Assembly (NCBI GenBank): GCA_905236195.1
Contig: CAJOOX010000195.1
Location: 1-8,976, forward strand
Direction of reading: 5' to 3'
Length of the DNA: 8,976 bases
Source: an uncultured Bacteroidales bacterium
Lineage (GTDB): Bacteria > Bacteroidota > Bacteroidia > Bacteroidales > UBA3663
Of this stretch, positions 1 to 8,228 are shown in pieces. Each line of letters starts with the position of its first letter. Positions within the stretch are counted from its first letter, which is position 1. The notes beneath the pieces were generated by a model. It was not told where the DNA came from. It made no database searches and saw only the letters and a list, made by a program, of their open reading frames with translations. Both the position numbers and the translations under genes were made by a program.

Positions 1-12
1 ACACTCTTTTAA
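1..12 (+). CDS. Possible last codons of an upstream gene (candidate brxP), cut by the window start
   Basis: Read from base 1, the codons are Thr-Leu-Phe and then a TAA stop at 10-12, which would end an upstream gene 15 nt before the brxC start. Such tight spacing fits the rest of the operon. In type 4 BREX loci the gene before brxC is usually brxP, with a PAPS-reductase-like domain, so this may be its tail. Three codons cannot identify a protein, and a stop codon in one of three frames here could be chance. This is a position-based guess only. Confidence 0.2.
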   Translation, partial: TLF

Positions 13-13
13 C

Positions 14-19
14 GGGGAG
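14..19 (+). promoter_or_regulatory. Ribosome binding site of brxC
   Basis: GGGGAG sits 8 nt before the ATG at 28. The strength and spacing support that start, as does the conserved-looking N-terminus that follows it. Confidence 0.8.
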
Positions 20-27
20 AGATAACA

Positions 28-3000
28 ATGGCGAAGCTCTATAAGGATTACTTCGATATTGACCCCAAGTATTATTCCTCTGTCACAAAGACCCTGATTG
101 AGCAGGGTGAAGTGGACTGGAAACATTTCTACCCGCATGATACCTTTATGAAACTGCTGGAAACGACGTATCGCGTCCTTTCTGGCGCGGCTTCTCGTTC
201 CATTTGGGTAGAGGGTTCCTATGGTTCCGGTAAGTCTTACGCTGCGTTGACGTTAAAGTGTATGCTTGACGCGCCTGACAGTGAGGTAGAAGCGTACTTC
301 AATGATTACGGTCTCCGTCAGGATTTGCGTGACAAGCTGATTTCCGTCAAGAACAGCGGTAAGATTCTGACCATTCACCGCGTCGGTTCTGCTGGGATTG
401 ATACAGACCTTGAACTGATTCTTGCTGTTCAGCAGAGCATTATGGCGGCATTGCGAGAAAATGGCATTGAGCATCAGGGCGATGCCGCGATGAAAGACGC
501 TTTCCTTTCCTGGGTGTCGGACAGTGCAAACAGAGCCTATTTCGACGCGCTCATTTCCAAAGACCAGTATGTTTTCAAGTTTGGCGGCATGAACGCTGAT
601 ACCGTGGTAAACAGATTGACTACCGGAACCGCAGATCAAATTGAAAGCATGATGAGCGATGTAATGACCGTTCTGAAAGAAGCCGGGCAGTTCGGTCTTT
701 TGAAGGACGTAAACAGCATGGCTGGTTGGATTAAAAGTGTAATTGATGAAAATCAGCTTTCTGCCATCGTATTTGTGTGGGATGAGTTTTCTGAGTATTT
801 CCTGACGCATCCCGTGGCCCTGACGGGTTTTCAGACACTGATTGAAATCAGCGAATCCCACCCTTTCTATTTTGTCATTGTCGCGCATATGAGTGATGGT
901 CTGTTCTCTGACAGCGATACCCGGAAAAAGACACTGGACCGTTTTGAACCGCCTGTTAAGATTGAACTGCCGGATAACATGGCATTTCGTCTGATGGCGC
1001 AAGCTATGAAAGAGAACTCTGACCCTGTTGTCTCTAAAATCTGGCAGAAAGATAAGGCCGCGTTGAATGATGAACTGGTAGATGTACGCAATGTGATTAC
1101 TACGTCCTCGCGGCGCAGCGCCACCGCCGGACCGAAAACCATGCTCTCCGACACGGATTTGCAAGGGATTGTACCCATCCACCCGTATGCAGCTCTTGTC
1201 TTGAAATATATTGCAACGGTGTTCCATTCCAACCAGCGCAGTATGTTCGACTTTATCAAAAACAATGATATGGAGGGCGCAAGGGGATTTCAATGGTATA
1301 TTAACCATTTTGGGCCAGAAGATGACCAGTATCTGCTCACGATTGATTTGTTGTGGGACTTCTTCTATGGCAAAGAGCAGAGCGGTCTAAATGACGATGT
1401 GCGCGGCGTCCTGGACAATTACAGAATGCTCCAGTCGGACAGACTTTTCCCGGAAGAACAGAGGGTTCTCAAAACGGTTCTCCTGCTTCAAGCAATCTCG
1501 CTTCGTGCCACAGGAAATGATCTTCTCATTCCCAACGACCAGAATGTGGATTTGGCTTATAGCGGTACAGAGTGGAGTAAGGGCCGCGCCCTGGCGATTG
1601 CTAACGGCCTGATTGATAAAAAGATTCTGTTTAGAAAGCCCATTGGCGGCGGGAAGTTTGAGTTTACCGTTGCTAGTCTGACCTCCGGCGATAACATTGA
1701 GCCTCATCGTCGAGACGTAATCAAGGAGACGAGGACTCAGAGCCTGATTGTCTCCGGCGGTCTGATGGACGCGATTGTGTTTCCTGATGCGATTCGTGGA
1801 CGTTTCCTCACTGAGGGGACAGGCTATAACAGCATTTCCTCCGCTCAAACCAAACTGAATGCCGCATTCAGACCGGAGCGCTTCAAGGTTGTTGTGACCT
1901 TTGCTATGGACGATACGGAGGCACAGCAAATCCGTCAGCATATACTGAAAACTGTCAACAGCCCTGGAAATGATTTTCTTTTCATCGAGACCTTGACACC
2001 TATGGGGGCTGACCTCTATAATCGCTATGTGGATAACATGGCGTTCAGCAGGTACTTCGCACGTCAGGATAAGGATCAGGCGCGCCACTATCAGAACCAA
2101 GCTGCCGAGGACCTGAAAGAGTGGCAGTCAAAAATTTCTCACGGCGCATTTATGCTTTACACGCCTGACCACAAAAGCGGGTCCCGGAAAGCGGACCTCT
2201 CTGATTTACAGCAGGCGCTCCGCGATTTGAATCGTAAGACGTACTACTACGGTCTTGAACAGTATGCCTTGAACTCTACTATGTACGGCGTATGGCAGTT
2301 GCCCAATGGTGCATTGTGTGGTATTACAGAAACTCTCACCAGCGCATATAAAAACAGCAACGTGAATATGAGCTTTGAAACCGCTCTGAAAGGTGCCTGG
2401 AAAGTTGATAAATATTGGGAGGACCCTGATAAGCAGAATCTGACCATCGTTCACATTAAAAAGCGCGTCATGGAGATTGTAGATGCAGGATTCAATAGTG
2501 GCGCTGGTGAGGTAAGTATCTCTGCTATTTGGGATGAGTTGGAAAGAGCGCCCTTTGGCTTTATGCCGTCCAGTGTGGCTGCCCTTGTAATGGGATTCGT
2601 ACTGAAGGAGTATGTAAAGCCGGAATATTTCTGGAGTGACCATTCCAACAGTGGCGTCATGGACGCTGAGAAGATGAAAAACATGATTGCCGCTACTATC
2701 AGTGAGCGTGTAAATCATGCAAAGAACTATCGTGAACCCTATATCCGTATCATGAGTCCGCAGTTGAGGAGTTTCCTGACCTGTACACAGACTGTTTTTC
2801 GCATTCCAGCCGCTCAATGCAGTTCTGTTGAAAGTGCAAGAGATCAGGTTCGACTTCGCATGAAGGGCTTTGATTTCCCCATTTGGTGTATCAAGTATTC
2901 CTTAAATGATGAGCAGATTACCAGTTCCAAAGAGTTAATCGAGCAGGTTATTGATAGATACACAGGCATTGCGAATACTGCAAACAGCAGTAAGGCCACG

Positions 3001-4254
3001 GCAAATGAGAGCAGTCTTGCCGAGGAAATTGGCAGTACGGTTATCAACAGGCCGGAAGTCGTGGCGGACCTCTCACATCTCATGACCAGTGAGCAGTGCC
3101 GTAAAGGTATGCTTGGGTATATTTCAATTTTCCGCGATGGCATTTTACCTGAACTTGCCAGCAAAATTGGCGATGGTGGAAATTACCTCTCTGAGGTGAA
3201 GAAAAAGTTCAGCGCAAGCGACGCAAACTGGGTATGGAGTGTCTCTACTGCTGATGAGAGGATTTCTGATGTTATTCTTGAATATCAGATTATTGCGGAA
3301 AGCAATAAAAGTCTCCCCAAAAGTACCTCTCTGAGAGAAACCATCAATGCGTGGAATGCTCGAACTAACCAGATTCGCATTCCATACGAGGCAGTGGCTA
3401 AGTCAACTGGAGACTTGGGGCCGTTCCTCCGTCAGTTGTATTTCATGAAGCAGAGCAATGTTATCCAGGAGCAGCATAAACAGGAATTTTATGATTTACT
3501 TCTGACACAGAGAGAGAACTTTGACCGCTTCTACAGAGACCAGCTTCCGTATTTCGTTCAGGATGCCGGATCGTTCCTCGGTGATATGGATACCGAGGAT
3601 ATTGCAGAGTTGTACGCTGGCTTTCCGACTGGGCAGTTTACGAAATCGAAATCCGATTACTATAAGTTTGTCCAGTCTGAAATTGAGAAGTTCCAGAAAA
3701 GCCAGTGGCGCAAGAGACTTCGTGATTTTTGGTTTGCAAAAACCAAGACGAAAGACCCTGTGGACTGGTCGGAGAAGTTTGAAACGCCTATCCTTTGTAT
3801 GTTCAATGATTCGGAGCGTCCCGCAGCAAGGGCAAACTTCCGTATTATTAGCAGTTCTTCTCCTGCTGAGAAAGAAGCTCAGGCGGCTATGGACTTTCTG
3901 GAACACGCGAGTTTCTATGATACATTGAACGATGAAGCCGCTCGTAACAAGTGCTTTATGGAGCGAATTGTAGGTAGTTACTCGGTTTTGCTCCATGACG
4001 TTTCTGCAATCCGCAGGGAGCTGGTCAGCAAAGCGCACGATAGGGTTTATGACTGGATGGACAATAGCAGCATTCGTAACATTTTGGCAAAGATGTTTGA
4101 GCGTCAGTATAAGTTGACTGGATGCGACCATGCTATGGATTTGATTGAGAAAATGGATGCGGAGGCACTGCGCAAGTATCTCCGTGACCGGATTATGGAT
4201 GATCCTGAATTTGGTATGCAGATTCTGAAAGGTGAATCGGGGGAAAGTGACTAA
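28..4254 (+). CDS. brxC: BREX system P-loop ATPase, BrxC/PglY type
   Basis: Large P-loop NTPase of 1408 residues, expected to be a core cytoplasmic component of the BREX anti-phage system. Visible motifs: an N-terminal segment with WKHFYPHDTF (residues 31-40), familiar from this group; Walker A GSYGSGKS (63-70); a hydrophobic strand ending in the Walker B acidic pair Asp252-Glu253, in VFVWDEF; and SNQRSMFDF (401-409), a conserved stretch in BrxC-like ATPases whose Arg404 may serve as an arginine finger. The roughly 1000 residues after this show no recognised enzyme motif and no membrane segment or signal peptide, so they are probably a scaffold or DNA/partner-binding part. The length suits this family, whose members usually exceed 1000 residues. 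The ATG at 28 has a good ribosome site. Its place before pglZ and brxL, with no pglX, supports type 4 BREX. The exact biochemical role of BrxC is unsettled; ATP-driven action on DNA or complex assembly is inferred. Family assignment is firm; the subtype rests on gene order. Confidence 0.88.
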   Translation: MAKLYKDYFDIDPKYYSSVTKTLIEQGEVDWKHFYPHDTFMKLLETTYRVLSGAASRSIWVEGSYGSGKSYAALTLKCMLDAPDSEVEAYFNDYGLRQDLRDKLISVKNSGKILTIHRVGSAGIDTDLELILAVQQSIMAALRENGIEHQGDAAMKDAFLSWVSDSANRAYFDALISKDQYVFKFGGMNADTVVNRLTTGTADQIESMMSDVMTVLKEAGQFGLLKDVNSMAGWIKSVIDENQLSAIVFVWDEFSEYFLTHPVALTGFQTLIEISESHPFYFVIVAHMSDGLFSDSDTRKKTLDRFEPPVKIELPDNMAFRLMAQAMKENSDPVVSKIWQKDKAALNDELVDVRNVITTSSRRSATAGPKTMLSDTDLQGIVPIHPYAALVLKYIATVFHSNQRSMFDFIKNNDMEGARGFQWYINHFGPEDDQYLLTIDLLWDFFYGKEQSGLNDDVRGVLDNYRMLQSDRLFPEEQRVLKTVLLLQAISLRATGNDLLIPNDQNVDLAYSGTEWSKGRALAIANGLIDKKILFRKPIGGGKFEFTVASLTSGDNIEPHRRDVIKETRTQSLIVSGGLMDAIVFPDAIRGRFLTEGTGYNSISSAQTKLNAAFRPERFKVVVTFAMDDTEAQQIRQHILKTVNSPGNDFLFIETLTPMGADLYNRYVDNMAFSRYFARQDKDQARHYQNQAAEDLKEWQSKISHGAFMLYTPDHKSGSRKADLSDLQQALRDLNRKTYYYGLEQYALNSTMYGVWQLPNGALCGITETLTSAYKNSNVNMSFETALKGAWKVDKYWEDPDKQNLTIVHIKKRVMEIVDAGFNSGAGEVSISAIWDELERAPFGFMPSSVAALVMGFVLKEYVKPEYFWSDHSNSGVMDAEKMKNMIAATISERVNHAKNYREPYIRIMSPQLRSFLTCTQTVFRIPAAQCSSVESARDQVRLRMKGFDFPIWCIKYSLNDEQITSSKELIEQVIDRYTGIANTANSSKATANESSLAEEIGSTVINRPEVVADLSHLMTSEQCRKGMLGYISIFRDGILPELASKIGDGGNYLSEVKKKFSASDANWVWSVSTADERISDVILEYQIIAESNKSLPKSTSLRETINAWNARTNQIRIPYEAVAKSTGDLGPFLRQLYFMKQSNVIQEQHKQEFYDLLLTQRENFDRFYRDQLPYFVQDAGSFLGDMDTEDIAELYAGFPTGQFTKSKSDYYKFVQSEIEKFQKSQWRKRLRDFWFAKTKTKDPVDWSEKFETPILCMFNDSERPAARANFRIISSSSPAEKEAQAAMDFLEHASFYDTLNDEAARNKCFMERIVGSYSVLLHDVSAIRRELVSKAHDRVYDWMDNSSIRNILAKMFERQYKLTGCDHAMDLIEKMDAEALRKYLRDRIMDDPEFGMQILKGESGESD

Positions 4255-4271
4255 ATATACATCATCCGATA

Positions 4272-4298
4272 GTTACTTCCCCACGCCACACGAGTAAC
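4272..4298 (+). repeat. Short inverted repeat (hairpin 1) in the brxC-pglZ spacer
   Basis: GTTACT (4272-4277) can pair with AGTAAC (4293-4298), a 6-bp stem closing a 15-nt loop. The loop holds CGCCACAC (4284-4291), which is complementary to GTGTGGCG at 4354-4361 at the foot of the next hairpin. Alone the stem is short and could be chance; the complementarity of its loop makes it worth recording. Confidence 0.4.
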
Positions 4299-4307
4299 AG
4301 GAGTAAT

Positions 4308-4357
4308 ACACCGTTCAGCATTTAAGAATTGAAAATGATTCTCAATGCTGACGGTGT
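4308..4357 (+). repeat. Long imperfect inverted repeat (hairpin 2) upstream of pglZ
   Basis: The left arm ACACCGTTCAGCATT (4308-4322) pairs with AATGCTGACGGTGT (4344-4357), giving 14 base pairs with a single bulged T. After a small internal loop, AGAAT (4325-4329) pairs with ATTCT (4338-4342) around an 8-nt loop. About 19 pairs in 50 nt is well beyond casual chance. No U-run follows (the next bases are GGCGCTCTTG), so it does not look like an intrinsic terminator. It ends 20 nt before the pglZ ribosome site. It could be an RNA structure that controls or processes the message, or a double-stranded protein site. No target-site duplication flanks it, so a mobile element is less likely. Confidence 0.75.
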
Positions 4358-4377
4358 GGCGCTCTTGCTTGACAGAG

Positions 4378-4382
4378 AGGAG
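4378..4382 (+). promoter_or_regulatory. Ribosome binding site that fixes the GTG start of pglZ
   Basis: AGGAG lies 8 nt before GTG at 4391. An in-frame TGA at 4370-4372 rules out any earlier start. The next in-frame candidate, ATG at 4418, has no comparable site before it. The GTG start is therefore preferred. Confidence 0.75.
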
Positions 4383-4390
4383 ATGAGTGT

Positions 4391-6736
4391 GTGTACCTGG
4401 ACAGTATTGATGCTTGTATGGATGAGATTAAGAAATACTGCGAAAAGCGGCCTACTGGATTCGCACTGCTTGTCGATACGGAAAACTATGATGTCTTGCA
4501 TAGTATTTTTAACCGTTTGAAAAGCGACCAGAGCAAGCTGTGTGTTTTCGCCTCAAAAATGTGCAATGGCTTCGACATTCCTCCGAGAGTAGAAGATTTA
4601 TATGCCTCTATCAGCAGAGAGGGTGCCTATGTCCTAATCGGCATATCACAGTTAATGATGCTGAGAGGCGAATCAGAATTAAAGCAATCCATCGCAAAAA
4701 TGCTAGAGTTACCCATCCGTGGACACGCTGTCATTCTCCTTGATCATTGCAGGACCTATCTGGAGGCGTCTATAAGCCGTGACCCTTATCGAGTTGACCA
4801 GCGTGTAGTCCTTGTCTCTGGTGAATGGTCAACGCTTCCCAGGATTCGTATAGCGAAAGAGACGGATTCTCTGCTTGTCAAGGATGCCAAGAATGGTATT
4901 GCTGGCTTACTCTCATATCTTGAACAAGTTACAGATTCCACTGTTTTCGCTGCCCCTGAGATAACTGTATCGTCTAATATTCCCGTCACCGTATTCAACA
5001 AATCAATCTACGCTGTTCTTCCATGTGCTGGTCCTTATTATTCTTTGACTGAGGCCGCTCCTGAAATGACTTCCAGGACCGAGGAATCATATGGAACAGA
5101 AGATGAATGGCTTTATCTTGCTAAACTGGTGCGGGACAATGGTTCTCTGCCATCGACAATGCAGAAGCAGTTTGGTACAGTTCAAAACCTTAGAGCCTGT
5201 TTTAGCGATGTATACGGTACAGTTGACTACAAAAGACGCTGGTTGTTTTGGATTGGTCTGAAAATCTATGGGGTTGCTGATGATTTATACCTTGCTCTTG
5301 CAGTCAAAAATAGTCAATCTGCGGCAGAACTTGAACGCCACATCTACATGGATATATTAGAGATAAGTTGTGAGGATACGATCTTTGCAAGGTTGTACAG
5401 AGAACGCAAGAAATTGATTGCACAAATGCCGGATAATATTGCGATTTTGGACCAATATTGCAATCGTGTGGGAAGGTATGAAAAATCTGCTCCCTATTAC
5501 CTGACAGATTACAGCCCTCGTGAGGAATTGGAATTTATGCGCTGTCTGAGCGTATACAATTACTCCCTCGATGAATTGAATGATATTTCTTCGATGGCTT
5601 TTCCTGCTCTACGGGACTACCTCCGCCCGTTTGCGTTCCATACCGCAAACATGAGGCTCCCAAATCAGGATGCTTCTCTATATGATGTTTTTTCTGACTA
5701 TTTCCAGCAGTATAAAATGCAGAAAGTTTTGCATAGGATTTGGCCTGAATTTATCTCCAAGGTTGAAGAATTTGCTGAAAGTAGGCCGTATAACAGGTTA
5801 CAGTCAAGAGCTGCCATCGTAAAAAAAGTACCAAAAGAGGATTCTCAACTATTCTTTTTTGATGCGTTAGGTGTCGAATATCTGTCATTTTTACAGTCAA
5901 AGTGTGAATCGTATGGGTTGATGTTGGAAGTCTCCGTAGCTCACTGCAATTTACCTTCAATTACTTCAATGAACAAAGAGTTCCTTGATAGCTTCTCCGA
6001 ACAGCCACGGAATATCAAGGAACTGGATGAGTTGAAGCATCACAGTAAAGATGTAGATTATCAGAAATGTAAACTTCCTGTTCATCTGTTCACAGAACTG
6101 CGAATTATAGATAAAGTTCTTCGTGATATTCAGTCAGAATTGTCGCAGGGTAAGTATGGCAGGGCCGTTCTTATATCCGATCATGGTGCAAGCAGGTTAG
6201 CAGTTATACACGAAACGGAGAGTAAATCTGCGCTTCAGCTTGACGAAAAAGGACAGCATAGCGGCAGGTGCTGTCCAGTTGACAATGACCCGAAGATTAA
6301 GTTTGCAGCTTATGAAAATGGATATGCAGTCCTGGCGAATTATGATAGATTTAAGGGTGGTAGAAAAGCCAACGTAGAAGTTCATGGTGGAGCATCGTTA
6401 GAGGAAGTTCTTGTCCCTGTTGTTGTTATTTCCAAGAAACCGGATGTGATTGAACTTAGATTTGTCTCTGATATTGTCGAGCTTCATGGTAAGGAAGTCG
6501 CTTCTATCACTCTGTTCTCTAATATCCCCATTGTGGACCCGAAGATGTATTTGGACGGCGAATTCATAACGGGAGAATTTGTAGGGGACTCCAAACACGC
6601 AAAATTCACCATGCCCAAGATTAAGAGAACAAGAAAGTGTGTTGTCGATATTTTCGATGGTGCAAAGAAAATCGGTAGTGGACTTAGATTTAGTGTCCGA
6701 AAGGCAATGGGCCGGGAAGCGGATGATTTCTTTTGA
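4391..6736 (+). CDS. pglZ: BREX system PglZ-domain protein (alkaline phosphatase fold)
   Basis: PglZ is the signature protein of BREX. It belongs to the alkaline phosphatase superfamily, whose members bind metals and act on phosphate esters; its own substrate in defence is not established. This 781-residue protein has a long N-terminal part without recognised motifs, then the PglZ domain in its C-terminal half: FFFDALGVEYL with Asp491, a likely metal ligand; LPSITSMNK (521-529), matching the family's Leu-Pro-Thr/Ser-x-Thr-Ser segment; SDHGASR (596-602), the metal-binding Asp-His pair; and VHGGASLEEVLVPV (from about 664), a typical family motif with His665. The C-terminal 100 or so residues look beta-rich. 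No signal peptide or membrane segment is evident, so it should be cytoplasmic. It begins at GTG, 136 nt after brxC behind a structured spacer, and ends 23 nt before brxL. The expected key residues all seem present, so it is probably active. Recognition of the family is strong. Confidence 0.88.
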   Translation: MYLDSIDACMDEIKKYCEKRPTGFALLVDTENYDVLHSIFNRLKSDQSKLCVFASKMCNGFDIPPRVEDLYASISREGAYVLIGISQLMMLRGESELKQSIAKMLELPIRGHAVILLDHCRTYLEASISRDPYRVDQRVVLVSGEWSTLPRIRIAKETDSLLVKDAKNGIAGLLSYLEQVTDSTVFAAPEITVSSNIPVTVFNKSIYAVLPCAGPYYSLTEAAPEMTSRTEESYGTEDEWLYLAKLVRDNGSLPSTMQKQFGTVQNLRACFSDVYGTVDYKRRWLFWIGLKIYGVADDLYLALAVKNSQSAAELERHIYMDILEISCEDTIFARLYRERKKLIAQMPDNIAILDQYCNRVGRYEKSAPYYLTDYSPREELEFMRCLSVYNYSLDELNDISSMAFPALRDYLRPFAFHTANMRLPNQDASLYDVFSDYFQQYKMQKVLHRIWPEFISKVEEFAESRPYNRLQSRAAIVKKVPKEDSQLFFFDALGVEYLSFLQSKCESYGLMLEVSVAHCNLPSITSMNKEFLDSFSEQPRNIKELDELKHHSKDVDYQKCKLPVHLFTELRIIDKVLRDIQSELSQGKYGRAVLISDHGASRLAVIHETESKSALQLDEKGQHSGRCCPVDNDPKIKFAAYENGYAVLANYDRFKGGRKANVEVHGGASLEEVLVPVVVISKKPDVIELRFVSDIVELHGKEVASITLFSNIPIVDPKMYLDGEFITGEFVGDSKHAKFTMPKIKRTRKCVVDIFDGAKKIGSGLRFSVRKAMGREADDFF

Positions 6737-6747
6737 AATAAGGTAAC

Positions 6748-6753
6748 GGAGGG
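6748..6753 (+). promoter_or_regulatory. Ribosome binding site of brxL
   Basis: GGAGGG, close to ideal, stands 6 nt before the ATG at 6760, within the 23-nt gap after pglZ. It suggests strong independent initiation of brxL. Confidence 0.85.
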
Positions 6754-6759
6754 AAATTC

Positions 6760-8226
6760 ATGGCTGAAACGGTATCCTCGCAGAGTGCAGAGCTAATTGA
6801 GCGCATCCGAAATACTTTTGATGAGATGGCTCTTTATAAAGACCTCAAACGCAGTAATTTTATCTCCTCCTTCAAACTGCCCTCTTTCATGCGTGATTGG
6901 GTAATCAAGCGTTTTCAGGATGAAGATGGAGAAATTGATGTTGACAGTGCTACTTCTTTTATCCGCGAGTTCATACCCAAAAAGGATAACTGGAAGGGCA
7001 TTATGGATCGCATTGTGACACGGCAGGAACGAGTAAGGTTCCTTGCTAAAATTTCAGTCAATATTGACATTCGTACACAGGAAATATCCTTTGAGTTGCC
7101 TGATTTTGGATTGGGTTACAAGGATACAGTAATTCCTCCTGATGTTTGGGAGGAGTGCAGTGATGCCCTTCTGAAGTCAGAGGAAAGCTGGGGCATTGTC
7201 GAGCTTGCGTATCAGTTTGCCTCATCGCCGAAAGAACACGGCAAAATCAAGTTAGTGAGTTTCCGTGATTTCTGTCCGTATATTGTCGATTATGACGAGT
7301 TTAAGACAGCCCGTGAAGAATTTTCTTTTGAGGAATGGGTAGATATTGTCCTGGGCGCTGTCGATTATAATGCTGCTGGATACGCCGACATGACACAGAA
7401 ATTGGCTGTTATTCAAAGACTTCTTCCTTTTGTAGAAAAGCGCGTTAATCTGATGGAGCTTGCCCCCGCTGGAACAGGAAAATCCTATTTATTTGGTCAA
7501 ATTAGCCGATACGGATGGTTAGTTTCCGGCAAGGTAACGAGGGCGAAACTAATCTATGACCTTTCAAAACGTAAAGACGGTGTAGTAGCTATCCGGGACT
7601 TTGTAGCTTTGGATGAGATTCGTGAAGCTGAGTATATGCAGGAAGTTGAAATTCAGTCAGCTTTGCAGGCAATTATGGAAAATGGAAAATATCGTGCGCC
7701 GGACAATCATGAGGTAAATGTTGACGCAGGTATCATTTTCCTTGGAAATATTTCGTCAAGTGCGATGAATGAGTATCAGAATATGCTTGTCGAACTTCCA
7801 AAGCCTTTCCATCAACCGCAGTTCCTCGATAGGATTCACGGCTTTATTAAGGGTTGGGATTTACCTCGAATGACGGATGATTTGAAAGCGTGTGGATGGG
7901 CATTGAACTCTGAGTATTACGCCACTATCATGCACAGGCTTAGAGAGGACCCCAGTTATCGCGCAATCGTAGACAAATTGATTATCCTGCCGCCTGGTGC
8001 TGATACGAGGGACACTGAGGCCGTTAAGCGTATCTGTTCAGCATACCTTAAACTCTTATTCCCGAATGTTCGGTCTGAGACCGATATATCGGCAAAAGAG
8101 TTTAAGAAGTATTGCCTGAAACCTGCTATTGATATGAGGGCTACTATTCGACTTCAAATGGGCTGGGCTGATGATAAGTACCGTGGTCAGACTGTACCAA
8201 AATTTGAAATTAAGGAATTTGATTAA
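6760..8226 (+). CDS. brxL: BREX AAA+ ATPase BrxL, short form without a Lon-like C-terminal domain
   Basis: AAA+ ATPase of the BrxL family, 488 residues. In order: an N-terminal alpha-rich part with LPSFMRDWVIKRF near residues 40-52, like the conserved start of BrxL; Walker A APAGTGKS (235-242); Walker B ALDE (283-286); a sensor-1-like FLGN with Asn330; and DRIHGFIKGWDLPRM from 357, where Arg358 is a probable arginine finger and the Gly-Trp-x-Leu-Pro stretch is characteristic of BrxL. Type 1 BrxL proteins are nearer 650-700 residues because a Lon-protease-like domain follows the ATPase. Here the protein ends soon after the ATPase lid, and the next gene starts 2 nt later without Lon-like sequence, so this looks like a natural short form and not a frameshift. 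Known type 1 BrxL assembles into rings on DNA; a ring-shaped DNA-handling motor is inferred here. It follows pglZ by 23 nt, in the same operon. Confidence 0.87.
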   Translation: MAETVSSQSAELIERIRNTFDEMALYKDLKRSNFISSFKLPSFMRDWVIKRFQDEDGEIDVDSATSFIREFIPKKDNWKGIMDRIVTRQERVRFLAKISVNIDIRTQEISFELPDFGLGYKDTVIPPDVWEECSDALLKSEESWGIVELAYQFASSPKEHGKIKLVSFRDFCPYIVDYDEFKTAREEFSFEEWVDIVLGAVDYNAAGYADMTQKLAVIQRLLPFVEKRVNLMELAPAGTGKSYLFGQISRYGWLVSGKVTRAKLIYDLSKRKDGVVAIRDFVALDEIREAEYMQEVEIQSALQAIMENGKYRAPDNHEVNVDAGIIFLGNISSSAMNEYQNMLVELPKPFHQPQFLDRIHGFIKGWDLPRMTDDLKACGWALNSEYYATIMHRLREDPSYRAIVDKLIILPPGADTRDTEAVKRICSAYLKLLFPNVRSETDISAKEFKKYCLKPAIDMRATIRLQMGWADDKYRGQTVPKFEIKEFD

Positions 8227-8228
8227 AT

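Larger units (their letters stand above)
4255..4390 (+). promoter_or_regulatory. Structured brxC-pglZ spacer, candidate cis-acting RNA
   Basis: This 136-nt gap is the only long one in an otherwise tightly packed operon. It holds hairpin 1, hairpin 2 and an 8-base GC-rich complementarity (4284-4291 with 4354-4361) that joins the loop of the first to the foot of the second. That pairing would compete with the outer 4 bp of hairpin 2, so two exclusive folds or a pseudoknot are possible. An AGGAG at 4299-4303, between the hairpins, looks like a ribosome site, but no ATG, GTG or TTG follows at normal distance. A TTGACA at 4369-4374 resembles a -35 box but lacks a matching -10. Differential expression of pglZ from the common message is one possible purpose; this is inference. 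Confidence 0.4.

Noticed and set aside
1118..1128. Perfect short palindrome GGCGC-A-GCGCC
   Set aside because: It lies inside the brxC coding sequence in a GC-rich stretch and is short enough to be chance.
253..1308. 351-codon open frame on the - strand inside brxC
   Set aside because: It is a shadow of brxC: no ribosome site, no recognisable motif, Cys/His/Arg-rich composition, and the opposite strand has clear ATPase motifs.
1387..2100. 237-codon open frame on the - strand inside brxC
   Set aside because: Same reasons: fully within a well-supported gene and without any protein-like motif.
3496..4131. 211-codon - strand frame and an overlapping + strand 135-codon frame at 3521-3928
   Set aside because: Both are out-of-frame readings of the brxC 3' end with low-complexity, unlikely protein composition.
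4308..4357. Hairpin 2 as an intrinsic terminator or a small inverted-repeat transposable element
   Set aside because: No U-run follows the stem, and no direct repeat flanks it; at 50 nt it is also very short for a mobile element.
4369..4397. TTGACA at 4369-4374 as a promoter for pglZ
   Set aside because: At 17 nt the -10 position reads TGTACC, unlike TATAAT, and a start point would fall within pglZ.
4329..4520. 63-codon + strand frame starting in hairpin 2 and overlapping the pglZ start
   Set aside because: It has no ribosome site at proper distance, and its latter part is the out-of-frame reading of pglZ. A leader peptide remains only a remote possibility.
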